A model generated the notes under the pieces. It saw only the letters and a list, made by a program, of their open reading frames with translations, searched no databases and had not been told where the DNA came from. DNA of 64,000 bases from Maniola hyperantus. Taxonomy: Eukaryota > Arthropoda > Insecta > Lepidoptera > Nymphalidae. Positions 48,134 through 60,329 of the stretch are shown here, one piece after another (within the stretch, counting starts at the first letter, position 1; each line of letters starts with the position of its first letter). The DNA lies in contig NC_048539.1 in the NCBI RefSeq assembly GCF_902806685.2, forward strand, positions 8,444,501 to 8,508,500, given 5' to 3'. Both the position numbers and the translations under genes were made by a program.

Positions 48134-51100
48134 ATGGCAATCACAAGCATGGACCCCGGACCCGGTGTAGCTGCCTTGCAAGCGTGGGGCGGACAGGCGA
48201 TGGCGTACGGTAGCAATGAGACTGTCGTCGACAGAGTACCACCAGATATGCTGCATCTCATCGACCCACACTGGTAAAGTATGGCTTGCTGTACATTATG
48301 GGTGTCTTGCCTTTGGGCCCTTAAGGTCTCACAAATTAAATTGGTATAGTTTCTTGACTACATTATTCAGACTTTGGAGGATTTACAAATAGATTTTTTG
48401 TGTTACGTTCCAAAATAAATCCTTTTTAGGGTTACGTACCTCAAAAGGAAATGAGGAACCATTATAGGATCACTTTGTTGTCTGTTTGTCTGTCAAAAAA
48501 CCTATAGGGTACTTCCCGTTGAACTAGAATCTTAAAATTTGGAAGGTAGGTAGGTCTTATAGCACACGTAAGGGGGAAAATGCGAAAACAGTGACTTTGT
48601 GGTTATATCACAAAAAAATTAAATGAACATGAACAATAATTAGTATTTTCAACTTTCAAAGTAAGATTAATGTACCAAATGGGGTATCTTTTGAAATGGC
48701 TTTACTTTTAAAAATAAATAAAACAGATTTTTATTTATTTTTATGCATAATAAATAGTTTTTGATTTATCGTGCAAAATGTCAAAAAATACGACTGTAGT
48801 AGGTACGGAACCCTCGGTGCGCGAGTCTGAATCGGACTTGGCCGGTTTTTTTACTCAACATGCGTGTTCTTATTTTATAGGTATCAGTTCCCACCAATGA
48901 ATCCGCTATGGCATGGCTTACTCGGTTTCGTGATCGCAGTTTTAGGCTTCATCTCCTTTGCAGGCAACGGAATGGTCGTATACATCTTCACCACCACAAA
49001 GGTTTGCATTGCGCCAATTTGAACATGATTCTTGAAAATATTTTATTCTAATTATGTAAGAACAATTTCTGATTTCAGACCCTCAAAACACCATCGAACA
49101 TCCTCGTAGTGAACTTAGCATTTTCTGACTTCCTTATGATGACAGTAATGTCGCCTCCTATGGTGGTAAATTGTTTCTATGAAACGTGGGTGTTTGGTAA
49201 GTACAATAATTAAACCCATGTTGAAACTTTTAACATCATCGACCAACTATCGAGACAGATGATTATACTTAGTTAAGAGAATATTTTGTTTTCCTCTGCT
49301 TTGGCTTTATATTTTCATTTACGTTGTAATGCGCTTCGTTCGGAATCTGACTTGAAGCGATCCACAATCTCTATTGGATTTTGTATTGGAATTTCCTTTT
49401 TATTAGGACCCTTGGCATGCCAACTATACGCTTGTGCGGGTTCATTATTCGGCTGTGCATCGATCTGGACGATGACGATGATCGCTTTCGACCGCTACAA
49501 TGTAATCGTAAAGGGCATCGCCGCAAAGCCAATGACAATCAATGGTGCATTGCTACGAGTTATGGCTATCTGGGTCTTCGCGTTGGCGTGGACAATAGCA
49601 CCTATGTTCGGATGGGGCAGGTTAGAAAATTTCTTATACTTATTTAATTCTTTATATCACGCCTTTACGTTTCCTAAAGTTATCGTTGGAATTTCTCAAA
49701 ATCCTTTCATAGTGCACCCCTAGTATTTAAGGAATATTTTCTTTGAAATTTCAAATAGGTATGTCCACCTGTATTGCCTGTGTTTGTCAGTCAGTCAGTC
49801 ACTGTACTGTTTTATATACGTATAGAAGAAGATAGAAGAAACACCTAATTGCAGCTAGGTAGCTACCTCCTTGACTCTACATACTCTAGTTATTTTAAGC
49901 ATGCACTCAAAATGACCTAAAGTTATTTCGATTTTATCGTTGTACCTGTAAAAGTGGTATTGTTACTGGATTCTGTTAGAATAACCTAACCTTGTTATTT
50001 TGGCGCGAGAGTTTGTATTGAATTCCGATCCAGCGAAGAAAACCTAACCATGAGTGAACTCGTACTTTGCGCGCTAGCGAGCAAAATTACCACTTTCCAC
50101 TCAGATTTCAAAGGGCAAAAGGATTGTTCCCGAGCGAGTGAGATGAAAAAGTTTTTTTTGTTATAGATATGTACCAGAGGGCAACATGACCGCATGTGGA
50201 ACCGACTATTTCGACAAATCTTGGTCAAACCGCAGCTACATCTTGATCTACTCAATTTTCGTCTACTACACACCTCTACTTCTCATCATCTATTCTTACT
50301 TCTTCATTGTTCAGGTGCGATAACGTTTGATAAATAAGAATGCAAGATATTATTTTAAATATTATTTTGTTAAATTATTATAACAGATATATTATATTCT
50401 ACGGCTTTGCTGTAACTGGCCCAAAAATTACCTAAATTTGAGCACCTTAAATTTGAAAAATCATTTTGATTTTCGAAACCAGGCTGTAGCAGCTCACGAG
50501 AAGGCAATGAGGGAGCAGGCAAAGAAAATGAATGTAGCATCTCTTAGGTCATCGGACCAGGCGAACACGAGCGCTGAGTGCAAACTGGCTAAGGTAAGTA
50601 GAAAATCACGCAACCTACAACCCGCACATGTAAACATGTTTAGATAGAAACATGAATCTAAGTTCACAAGATGAAGTAATACCTATTTCGATAAACGACT
50701 AAGAAAGTTACCTACCTATAAATAATTTCTATCTCAGCATGTCCTTTGAATTATGTTTGAATTCATATGACTAATGCCTGTTTTAGGTGGCATTAATGAC
50801 CATCTCACTATGGTTCATGGCGTGGACACCTTACCTAGTCATCAACTACTCCGGTATCTTCGAGACGATGACGATCAGCCCCCTCGTGACCATCTGGGGG
50901 TCTGTCTTCGCCAAAGCTAATGCCGTCTATAATCCTATTGTATACGGGATCAGGTAAGTGGACCAAAACCAAAAAGACAGATGGGAGAAATATAAAACTT
51001 TTTTACCTTATATTATTTACAATCAAAAACACTTTGTGTTTTAACTATCGTGAGTGATTTCCATTATACGTCAACTAAATATGTACGTGAGTAAAGCCGG

Positions 51101-51720
51101 TTTCTTCTACATGTATAAACACATTTGTGTTATGAAGTCCCAAAATTGGTTTTACTCAATTATAGCTACCTACTTAATAAAAAAATTATGGCGGAGGGAC
51201 ATACACATATACAAGCTAACCTTGGTTGGAGTAATTAAATGACAAAAACAAATGTTAACAAGTTGTATTTAATTAGGTACCTACAATTTCTCGCGGCGTG
51301 TGGAAGTCCCTAAAAGAAATGACAGTTGGGTGACGACGACGCCAGGGCTTCCGAGACGGTCAATCGGCTTGACGTCAAGCACGTACCTAGTTTTATGTCG
51401 CATCAAGCAGCTTGATCAAACAAACGACATTTTTCTCATATCTCCAATACTGTCCGAACGTTGCGTCAAACAAAAATATAAAATTGCGTCAAGCCGCTTG
51501 AATGCCGCAGGCGGAAGCCAATTAGAATAAATTATCTCTAATGAAAAATCGAGAAGAATAAGCAAAGTAACATAACACTGACCCTGCTTCCAGCCACCCG
51601 AAGTACCGCGCAGCGCTGTACGCTCGGTTCCCGGCTCTGGCGTGCCAGCCCGAGCCCGCGGCCGACACCGGCTCCGTGGCGTCCGCTGCCACCGCCACCG
51701 AGGAGAAGCCCTCGGCGTGA
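48134..51720 (+). CDS. LWRh: Long-wavelength-sensitive visual opsin (green/LW rhodopsin)
   Basis: Retinal-based Gq-coupled receptor of photoreceptor membranes, absorbing long wavelengths. Eight exons: 48134-48273, 48881-49001, 49079-49196, 49407-49620, 50167-50314, 50483-50593, 50787-50953, 51594-51720, giving 1146 nt and 381 residues, the usual length. Seen: N-terminal DPGPGVAALQAWGG and LIDPHWYQFPPMNPLWHGLL typical of insect LW opsins; glycosylation site NET at about residue 28; disulphide cysteines near 131 and 208; DRY at 155-157; the AAHEKAMREQAKKMNVASLR third loop; retinal Schiff-base Lys at about 327 in VFAKANAVYNPIVYG; a Ser/Thr-rich cytoplasmic tail ending EEKPSA for arrestin control. 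All phases agree. Introns contain no large element. The exact absorption peak cannot be told. Confidence 0.97.
48425..48852 (-). repeat. (GACA)-bearing interspersed repeat, inverted, in opsin intron 1
   Basis: TAGGGTTACGTACCTCAAAA, GTCTGTTTGTCTGTCAAAAA, then GAACCCTCGGTGCGCGAGTC and TTGGCCGGTTTTTTTACTCA. It ends only about 30 bp before exon 2, so its T-run may serve as part of the acceptor tract. Confidence 0.78.
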
Positions 51721-52126
51721 ACGACCCCGCTCCACCTGCCAACGATTCTGCCAACGCGATCTTTATTATTTTTATACGTGAAACATTATTGTACAAAGTT
51801 AATAACTTGAGCACAGAGCGCGAGCTGCCGAAGTATTCAGGCCTTTGCCTTTATAGCCTTTGTAGATATCATCCTGCATATTTTCTGTTCGCGTTGTGTG
51901 CTTCGAGTTGAACGTTGCACACATTTATAGATATCATCCTGTTTGCCTTTGTTTGTAAACATTGCCTTTGTTTGTAAACATTGGCCGGCGGCATAAAAAA
52001 TACAAAAAAAGTGAAGGGAATCATGTCGCTAGGCCGCCCCAGAAACCATGAGACTGCTCCCATTAGTACCTAATACGTAACGCTATGAAATCTAAATGAC
52101 GAAAAATACGCTTTGTATCTTGGACA

Positions 52127-52132
52127 AATAAA
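52127..52132 (+). terminator. Poly(A) signal of the opsin gene
   Basis: AATAAA about 405 bp after the opsin stop codon, the first such hexamer in the 3' flank. The implied 3' UTR contains a direct repeat of GCCTTTGTTTGTAAACATT near 51944 and 51964. Confidence 0.6.
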
Positions 52133-52247
52133 GTTAACGACAGGCAAAGTGGTTTATGACCACATACACAAGACTTATTATTTCAACTTCCTTTACATTT
52201 AAGTACAGGATACCTACCCATTAGTTTTATTGCTACAGCTTGTAGGT

Positions 52248-52399
52248 ACAGTACCCGACAGGTCGAAATGGCAATCGGGGAGGGAAAGCTCCGCACACCC
52301 GCACAGCCCCCGCGCTAACTCAGTGCGGGCGAGCTCTGGTGTGCGGGGCATCCTCCCGCCTCATATCCCGATTTTCATCTCAACCTGTCGCGGACTATA
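52248..52399. mobile_element. GC-rich hairpin MITE, copy 9
   Basis: GTACCCGACAGGTCGAAATG to TCTCAACCTGTCGCGGACTA with the standard GC-rich core; about 115 bp after the opsin poly(A) signal. Confidence 0.86.
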
Positions 52400-52936
52400 C
52401 CCACATAGATAATAATTTTTGGCGCAAAGTACCTACTTAATTAATTATTCTTAAAAGATTATGGTTAATGGGTAGAATAAATTAAAATCATTAAAAACAA
52501 AAGGATCTGTCTTTGGGAGCTCTGTCTAACACATAGACTGTCTAACAACTTTTTTTTGTACCTAGGTCTCTATAGCTTTTTAACCGACTTCAAAAAATTC
52601 TCTTTGATGTTGCTTAGCAACGGTAGGTAAGTATAACACATAACATTAGCGAACTAACAAAAGCAAAACATTGTCACACATTTAGAATACATATTTAAAA
52701 TAAAATATGACTCAGAGACGTGATATAATATCAGCGGCTGTACCTGTAACCAAGTAACAAAAGCAAAATGATACTTAAATATTAATTATACCTACCTAGT
52801 TAGTACCTACAGCTACCTAATTAAAATTCTACCTAATCATGAAAGTCAATTTAAAATTATACGACAACTTTTCTGACGTTTAGATATTTGAAAAAATAGT
52901 TAGAAAATAAATAAAAAATCAATAGATAATAAAGTT
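52400..52936. other. Intergenic region before DZIP1
   Basis: AT-rich; a fragment of the AACCGACTTCAAAAAA repeat end lies near 52580. It should hold the DZIP1 promoter and 5' UTR, but no TATA or clear initiator stands out. Confidence 0.4.
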
Positions 52937-55900
52937 ATGGCTTGTAAAGCATCATTCGAACTCCACCACAACTTTCCAAAACTAGCAGAGGAAACTGGAT
53001 TCACATTTAACATACATAAACCACGAGTTCATATTAATTGGAACAAAATAAGTAAGTTAAAGCTTCGTTCGTAGTTAAATATGTGTAGGAATAAAGTTTC
53101 TTTTTAATTTTTGATGTTTTTAACACTTTTTTTAGAGCTTATCGACATTGAACATTTAATAAGAGACAGAAAATTTGTTTTGGTTGAACAACACATCAAT
53201 GATGTAAGTCCGTTTTCCCTTTTACGCCAAATAATTATTATGATTTCATAATGACAAACAATTCTAATTCTTCTATGATTCAGTAAATGTAGACATTTCA
53301 TTTTATTAATAGATTTTAGACTGTGTGCTAGAATCAGAATTTGATGTGAGGATTCTTGATGAAGGTGTTTTGAAGATATTTCGCTTAGCACAACTGGCAG
53401 TCGAATATCAGCAGTTTTGTCGCCATTACCTTGACCGTAGTGTATTTATTCTTAAAGAAGAAGTTACTAATTTGCTACAGGTGGGTACAAGTTAAGATAC
53501 CCTTTTCACTGCTTTCAAATTTAAATTACCGTAGCTTTCACGGCAAGAAATGTACCTTTCTTCTGTTGGCTAACGCACTTAATTTTTTATTTTTTATTCA
53601 GGAGCTTGATGAAGCAAAACAAAAACTCAGGGAAAAAGAAGAGGAAAACAGAAAATTAAAACGAAAATCTAAACATTCCATTCGGACACCTTTACCTTAT
53701 GGCAATGAGAATATAGCTACCATGATTTTGAAAACCCTAAATCAGAATAAAGGAGAATTATTTGCGTCTACATCCCAAATAGATTCAATACAATACAATA
53801 AATGCAATTATTGTGAAAAGGTGTTTTTGAATCAACTTTATTTAAAAAGTCATATTTCCAGAAGACATGCTAATGTTCTTGAAATACCCCAAAGAGATAC
53901 GACTGAGGGAGAAGTAAATAATGTCACCAATACAAAATTAGCTAACGAAGTTGATGAGCTAAAAACGAAGCTAAAACAAATGGAAGATCTCATTGCAAGT
54001 AAATACAATCCTAGCACTCAAACCTCTATTGATGGGGTTTCACAGCTGCATACTGTTAAAAAGGATGAAGTTATTAGTGACAACAAATGTACAATAGAAT
54101 TGAAAGACGCTGAAGTCTCAACGAACGAAGATGGTTATATACTTGATAAAATTCAGGAATGGAAGAATGAAGAACATCAAAAATACAACGAAGAACTGAG
54201 TTCATTGCGAAAACAAATAATAGAAATCATGAGTACTAAACAAAAACAAGATACTACGTCTGCACATAATGATATAAAGATGATGGAGCAATTACACGCT
54301 ACTATAAAACAGCAAGGAATTGAAATATTAGCATTGAAAAATGAGATAATTAAAGAAGAATGTAGTGAAAAAGAGAAAACAAAGGCAATTGAAGAGCAAA
54401 TGGAGTTTTGGATTAAACGAGCTGAAATGCAATCCAACGAATGTAAATTATTGCTACAAAAGTTAAACGATGTTGCAAATGAGGCACAAGAATTTCAACT
54501 TAAGGCAAACACAGAGAAAGAAAGAGCGAATCGGTTAGAAAAGTTGTTACAGAATCATCTTAACAAAACATCACCAAAACAATCAGATTTGCTAAATGAA
54601 CAAAATGTAAGCTCATCACTAATTCTATATTCTATTCTTCACAATATTATTTTGGGTTTTAAATATGAACATATTAGTGTAAATTTAGAAAGAAGGCATA
54701 GTACCTAGTTACCACTAGGTACTATGCCTACCAATTTATTTATTTTCGTCACTAGATGATGCCTGCTACTTCATCCATGTGAATTTAGATTTGCAGAAAA
54801 CTCTGTGGTGACTCTTTGATTTTCCGGAATAAAAAGTAGCCCATTAGTTTGACAAAATTTAGTACAGCCCATCCTTACTGCAGAGATACTACTATTTGTT
54901 TACCTTTCGTCAAAATCGGTTTACGGTACATGACAGGCTGTGAAAAAGTAACAAACAGACACACTTTTGCGTTTATAATATTAGCATGAATTAAAAAATT
55001 TAGAACATGATGCTAAACCAGCATCTTTACTACAGATTTCAAAACAGATTAAAGAGGTCCATACAAAAAGAGAATTGAAGACTACAAAAGATGTGCAAAT
55101 GAAACCTACGGCAGACGTCATGGCTCTGAAAAAGCTGCAGCAAAAAGCACAAGAACTACTAAATATCGATCAAACAACCACTTCTGATAGTTCGAGTGCG
55201 AATGAAGAAATGAACAAAATTGAACAGTCCAAAAAAATATCAGAATGTGATGATAATGTAAGAAAGAAAAAAATATTTGAAAAAGTAAATCACGAAGATA
55301 CCGCCAAACCTAAGTCTAAATCTACTTTACAGATTTTAGATAAAGAGGAACAAGTCAAAAGTAAATATACGGAAAAGAAACAGATAACTAATAAATCGAA
55401 ATCCGCAGTACATACAACATCGAAGAGAGGAAACGGATACGTTTATGTTCCCGGCAGGTACTTACCTACTTAATTAAATTTTCTCCAAACTGTATTTATA
55501 TCTCACTTACAAACTAATAATATAATTACTGTTGATAAAGTGTTTTCAAATAATAAAGTCCATTATTTTACAGTCCACTAAAAATTGTAAGAGCAAAAGT
55601 AACTGAAGAGGTAAATCATCGCTTAATTTCTCTCGGAGTGGATCCGCTTAGCAGCAGATTGCCCCAACATGTATTTCAGAAACAACGGAAGCTCTTGCAA
55701 GAGCAACAAGAGTGTAAATCTAAGGTTATTCGCATTGTTTTAACAAATAACAAATTAAGTAGGCATGGAATTTTTAGTTTTTAACATTCTAACACTTTTT
55801 TCAGAAATGGCCTTCACGTGATAATGTACTGCATTCTATAATGTGCCATTTGGATCAAAATACAAACAGTACGAACTCGATTCAACGAAATCATTACTTC

Positions 55901-57544
55901 TCACCAAATAAGTCTCATAAAAGTTTCAGTCTCTCTTCAGTTTTATCAAATGTCAAAACAAAGGCTTTATCACTAGTTAAATCTAATGAGCCAAGTGTTA
56001 AAACAAACAAGTCGTACGATGACGTAGCAAAAAAAGCAATGGCTTTGCTGAAAACTCCTCCAGGGTCTGCTCAATCTAGCCCTTTATATCAACGTCGTAC
56101 TACACTTGATTCACCTGAAAAAAAGCCTTATGTTTTGAAAAGTAAAAATGCTCGATACCTGTCTTCTAAAATAAAAACAAAGAACAAACCAGCAGAGACT
56201 AATCAGATTACAGATTCTAGTAACGAAAGTTATTCTGAAAATGATGAGCAAAATAAATATCAGCAGTCATCAAAAAATGGTAAGAACCTCTTTACATCTC
56301 CGGAACATCATTGTATAGATAATGTCGATAGCCGTAATTCTGCCAATCAAAAACGGAATTTTCTCCACGAAAATGTATTGAAATCAGAAGCAATAACTGT
56401 AACCACAAAAACATTTTTAGACAATAAAAACAATAGCAGTGACGATGTTGAATCTATAGTTGATATATCACCAAGAAAATTTGTATCTGAGGAACATCTC
56501 AGTAATCCAAAACAAACAAAAGGAGTGTTAAAAAATGCATCTTCTACGTCTTCTCTTAACAAGAAGAAGGTTTTGTTTGATATGGACGCGATACAAATGA
56601 AGTCTGTGAGCGCATCTCCATCGCAAAGTATAACAGAGAAAAGTGACAGTAACGAAAAAAAATATGAAACGAGTATAGTTAATTTAGATACTGAGGAGTG
56701 GGATATATCAAGGTAAGTTAAAATGTAGTCAAAATAACTTGTAGATAATAAATATCCATAAATTGAACAGCTTAACCATTTAACAATTTTATTAGTCCAG
56801 ATGAGAAGAACTTGAAATCTTCGTTTTGAGTCTTGAAATTGACCTATATAGTCACACGAGTCTACTCATGTGCTTATAGTACGTACGTTGGTGTAGGTGA
56901 CACAATTACATTATTACTTACGTACAGTAAGTAGCAGGCAAGAAATATTGTACATCGACCTTTAGAATGAGATTTCGGCTTTGTAGAGGCGTTGGTTCTG
57001 TCACTCATACCCTATGTTACGTTTTGTCGGTCTCGACGACGGAGAGCGCTTGTCGCTTGAGAGAAAGAAGTTGTTAGAAACAGACAGCGGTTTCTGCTGT
57101 TTCTATCGATCGATGTACAATATTTCCTGTCGGGTAGGTAACTAGGTACCTACTGTAATAATGATTTTCAGAAATCAAATTTCTTACAGCATAGAAAACG
57201 AACCTATAAGAACTATTGGAACCAAGACTCAAAGTTTGTCACATACAAGCCCAAAAATTGCAGAATTAAAGAAAACAATAGAATCACAATTATCACGACG
57301 CAATCCAACGCTTTCCACGGCGCTAGTAGGAGGAGTTGATGTTTTAGCTGCACCGATGCAAAAAGCAGCAAGCCATGGAGGCAGTAACACTAGTCTCGGC
57401 AGTTCAATCCTAGACGATACAGACAGCGGACCAGTGCTCGATCATAGGGCAGTCGTCAAACCGAGGGCAGCATTTGAACAAGACGACAGCGAAATAGAAA
57501 CATCAGATTTAATTAATAGTAAAATAGTGAATAGGAAATATTGA
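52937..57544 (+). CDS. DZIP1: DZIP1-like zinc-finger protein (cilium assembly)
   Basis: DAZ-interacting protein 1 homologue, known in animals to act at the ciliary base and in Hedgehog signalling. Eight exons: 52937-53051, 53136-53203, 53313-53480, 53602-54606, 55036-55457, 55574-55724, 55805-56712, 57172-57544; about 1069 residues, all phases consistent. Seen: N-terminal DZIP-like domain (ELHHNFPKLAEETGFTFNIH, IDIEHLIRDRKFVLVEQHIN, FRLAQLAVEYQQFCRHYLDR); one C2H2 finger at about residues 184-205 (CNYCEKVFLNQLYLKSHISR then RH); a long coiled coil (QELDEAKQKLREKEEENRKL; EELSSLRKQI); then a Ser/Lys-rich low-complexity C-terminus. Exon 5 may start at 55036 (after TTACTACAG, phase 0). The AG at 55002-55003 fits phase less well. 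The intron before it carries a repeat. Start ATG chosen because it opens the conserved domain. Confidence 0.93.
54745..54990 (-). repeat. CGCGACTTCGT-type repeat in DZIP1 intron 4
   Basis: ACTAGATGATGCCTGCTACT, GATTTTCCGGAATAAAAAGT, CAAACAGACACACTTTTGCG, GTTTATAATATTAGCATGAA; diverged from the other copies. It ends about 45 bp before exon 5. Confidence 0.65.
56923..57157. mobile_element. MITE of the TATTGTACATCGACC family, copy 3
   Basis: Left TACAGTAAGTAGCAGGCAAG with AAATATTGTACATCGACC, right GATCGATGTACAATATTTCC and TACTGTA. The inner GTTTTGTCGGTCTCGACGAC differs from the sister copies. It ends 14 bases before the exon 8 start of DZIP1, taking up about half of the last intron. Confidence 0.78.
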
Positions 57545-58237
57545 AATCATTAGCTAGGCGGATAAGAAAAATATACCAAATACCATAATTAAGTGAAACA
57601 GTCGAAGTACTTACCTACCAGTAATTACTAAAATTTGACCTGTTTACCTTCATTATACTTAAATGCTGCATCGTTTCTATAAAATTCAAGTCTCTTACTC
57701 TTACTTCGAAATCACACAAACATAATATGCCATATCGACGTACCGCCGCGTTCCTGTCCTGGACGTTACCTATTAAATTAATAATAATATAAAAGTAATA
57801 TAATATCGAAAAAAATGGTCAAGTGTCAGAAGTCAGAACACGCAAAGGTTTTGGCGGTCATTTTTAGAGGTTGGTACTTGGTAGGTAAGTTATGTACCTA
57901 CTTATTTTTCTAAAAACTGTCCAGAAACCTCTGATTTTAAACTACCTACCCTACCTAAGATATCACTCGAGAAAGTAAGCCAAAATATTTTCGAATATTT
58001 TTTTTCAAAATTTGAATTATGCCGCTGCTGTAACGATAATACCTACGTTTCTATAACTTTACATACCTATTTAATTGATTATTTTTAAAACGGGTGTGAC
58101 ACGACATCCGGACTGGGCGAAACCTTCCTGAGTTCCTTTCCAGATTTTACTAGCGAGCCCTAAAAAGGGATTGATGTAGCAGATTACTGAATATTGGTTT
58201 CGACTCGTTGACGTTTGAAATTGAACGAAATACAAAA
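57545..58237. other. DZIP1 3' flank, nothing recognised
   Basis: AT-rich; no canonical AATAAA within the first 300 bp after the stop. GGACTGGGCGAAACCTTCCT at 58110-58130 is a GC-richer patch of unknown origin. Confidence 0.4.
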
Positions 58238-58720
58238 CCGGTCTAGTGAGAGTTGGATTCAGGATTCGCATACGAAGGGTTCCGTACCATCGTACAAGAT
58301 GAAGATATACTTAACCCTTTTACGTGGAACATTAGATTGAATAAATCGTTTTTTCGTGAACACTTTTTTTTTTGAAACGGTTTTCTGATTTTTTCTCTAA
58401 TAGAAATACAAATACAAATACAAATTTCTTTATTGCGAATATGGGTAAACAGTTGAGATGTTACAAAACCAAAAAGGTACAGCCAAATTCTGCCTATTAG
58501 CATGCAATATGTTATGTTATACATCGAGTTCTGATTGTTCTACTTGTGCTATAAGACCTACCTACCTACCTTTCATGATTCTAGGTCAATGGAAAGTACC
58601 CTAAAGGTTTTCTTGACAGACAGACAACAAAGTGATCATATAAGGGTTCCTTTTTTTGAGGTACAGAACCCTAAAACCGGTCAAGTGCGGGTAGGACTCG
58701 CGCACGAAGTATTCCGTACC
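58238..58720 (+). repeat. (GACA)-bearing interspersed repeats, two joined fragments
   Basis: AACCGGTCTAGTGAGAGTTG with GGTTCCGTACCATCGTACAA, then GCTATAAGACCTACCTACCT, ATGATTCTAGGTCAATGGAA, GACAGACAGACAACAAAGTG and GGTACAGAACCCTAAAACCG. A second partial copy follows to about 58924 (CACAGACAGACGGACGGACA). Confidence 0.72.
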
Positions 58721-58994
58721 ATCTGATCAAAAGTGTATTTTTCAATTTACATGGCAGCCATTTTGACATTACTATTTGCTGTTATAGCGCAATAGAAATG
58801 CACACGCTGTAAATTTAAACTACACCTATCACGGTTCATGAGAAACAGCCCGCTCACAGACAGACGGACGGACACGCTTAGAGTCCCGACTCCCGTTGCA
58901 CCCTTCGTGTACGGAATCCTAAAACATCTACCGTTCCTACCGTTTACAAAATAATGACTTTCAGTTTTTAGCGACTAGCTAGCGTGACTACAGG

Positions 58995-59880
58995 GTGTGC
59001 GTAATCCCAGCAAAATAATGTCGAATTTCTGGATTTGAGTTGGATAGATTTTTAGTGCGTAACGTCGTGTAATTGTGCGTGAAAGTTTTAAATTTGTGCG
59101 TCCAACCAATAAGTAGATATTCGAAAAAAACGCGTTCTGCCAGGAATACGTCATCCCAGCTACACATTTTTTTCCCAATGGACGTACGAGAAAAAAAATA
59201 GGTCCATGAATTAGTGCGTTTTAAGAGGTAAATGTGCGTGCTAAAATTAAATTTGTGCGTCATAACACTTCGAAGATATTCAGTTTTTTGCTGGGATGAC
59301 GTTTAACCATTTCTTATATCTCTTAAACGGTTAAACGTATAGACGTGATTTTTTTTACACATATTGCTATGAATTTGTGCGTAATGTTTGTAAAAACAGA
59401 ATTTAAAAAAAAATTACCGTTCAGTTTTTATAATTAAAAAATAAAATCACGTTATTAGGTCCTAGTACTTTAAATATGACCTCTAAAGATAAACTTATAC
59501 CGTTGATTTGTCCCTTATAACGGCCCACAGTATCTTATCAAGTTTCATTGGAGTATTTTAAGTATTTATTGAATTATGAAGAAAATTACTACGACAGGAC
59601 ACGATATTTTTAGACATTTAATTGGTCGAGTTTTTTATGAGTTGGCTAATTAAAATTTCTACCAATAATTAGTGCGTCAGCTCATTTATCCATCTGCAAA
59701 AATATAGCCCAATACACAGATAAATTATAGAGATATAATCAAAAACCTATAAGATGCGCAATACAATGATAAACCGACAAAGTTTGAATAGCCACAAAAA
59801 AGCGACCGTGTCATATATCGTGCTAACCTTCCAAAATTGATAGTATTGTACCATTACTTTTTTAGCACTTAAGTACATGT
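58995..59880 (+). repeat. Left arm of the 2.8-kb inverted-repeat element
   Basis: 886 bp. It contains nine TGTGCGT/AGTGCGT motifs (near 58997, 59054, 59074, 59095, 59213, 59233, 59255, 59376, 59672) and three CCCAGC / GCTGGG blocks. A stretch at about 59308-59431 is missing from the right arm. Confidence 0.88.
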
Positions 59881-60194
59881 ACGTACATAATAGTTAGTGA
59901 AAATTAAAACAACAGAACAGTTCAATATATTTTTTATTTTCTAAGTTTTAGTTGATCAATATTCTGACTGAATACCGATTGTAAATTAAGTAGGTAATCT
60001 AAAATTATTGTATTAACATAATTTGTCATATTAACATAACAATAAAAATAATCAACAGTAACAAAATAGTAAAAAAATCTAGAAATAGAGATAAATCACG
60101 TTGAATCAACTAGTAGCTGGTGCAGTGCCCCATATTTTCCCTAACCTACCTAAGAATTTGCGTTACCTAAGTTACGTGCGAAAAAACATCTAGG

Positions 60195-60329
60195 ATGGAT
60201 CCCTCTAAAAGGGAACAGCTGTATAAACAGCGAGCGTCGTCAAGAACTACATCAGCAAGCCCAAGAAAAGGACAATCACAAAGGACAGGAAATAAAATAA
60301 CTGTTAACTCTAATTATAATAGGAAATAA
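60195..60329 (+). CDS. 44-residue basic ORF in the centre of the inverted-repeat element
   Basis: MDPSKREQLYKQRASSRTTS continuing to NSNYNRK and a stop; rich in Ser, Arg and Lys. It is preceded by CATCTAGG, an AG that could serve as an acceptor. No known domain. It could be an exon fragment captured by the element or chance. Confidence 0.3.
   Translation: MDPSKREQLYKQRASSRTTSASPRKGQSQRTGNKITVNSNYNRK

Noticed and set aside
58988..59263. 91-codon frame in the left arm and its twin at 61508-61846
   Set aside because: Similarity comes from the inverted repeat itself; no start context or domain, and substitutions between the twins give no sign of selection that can be judged by eye.
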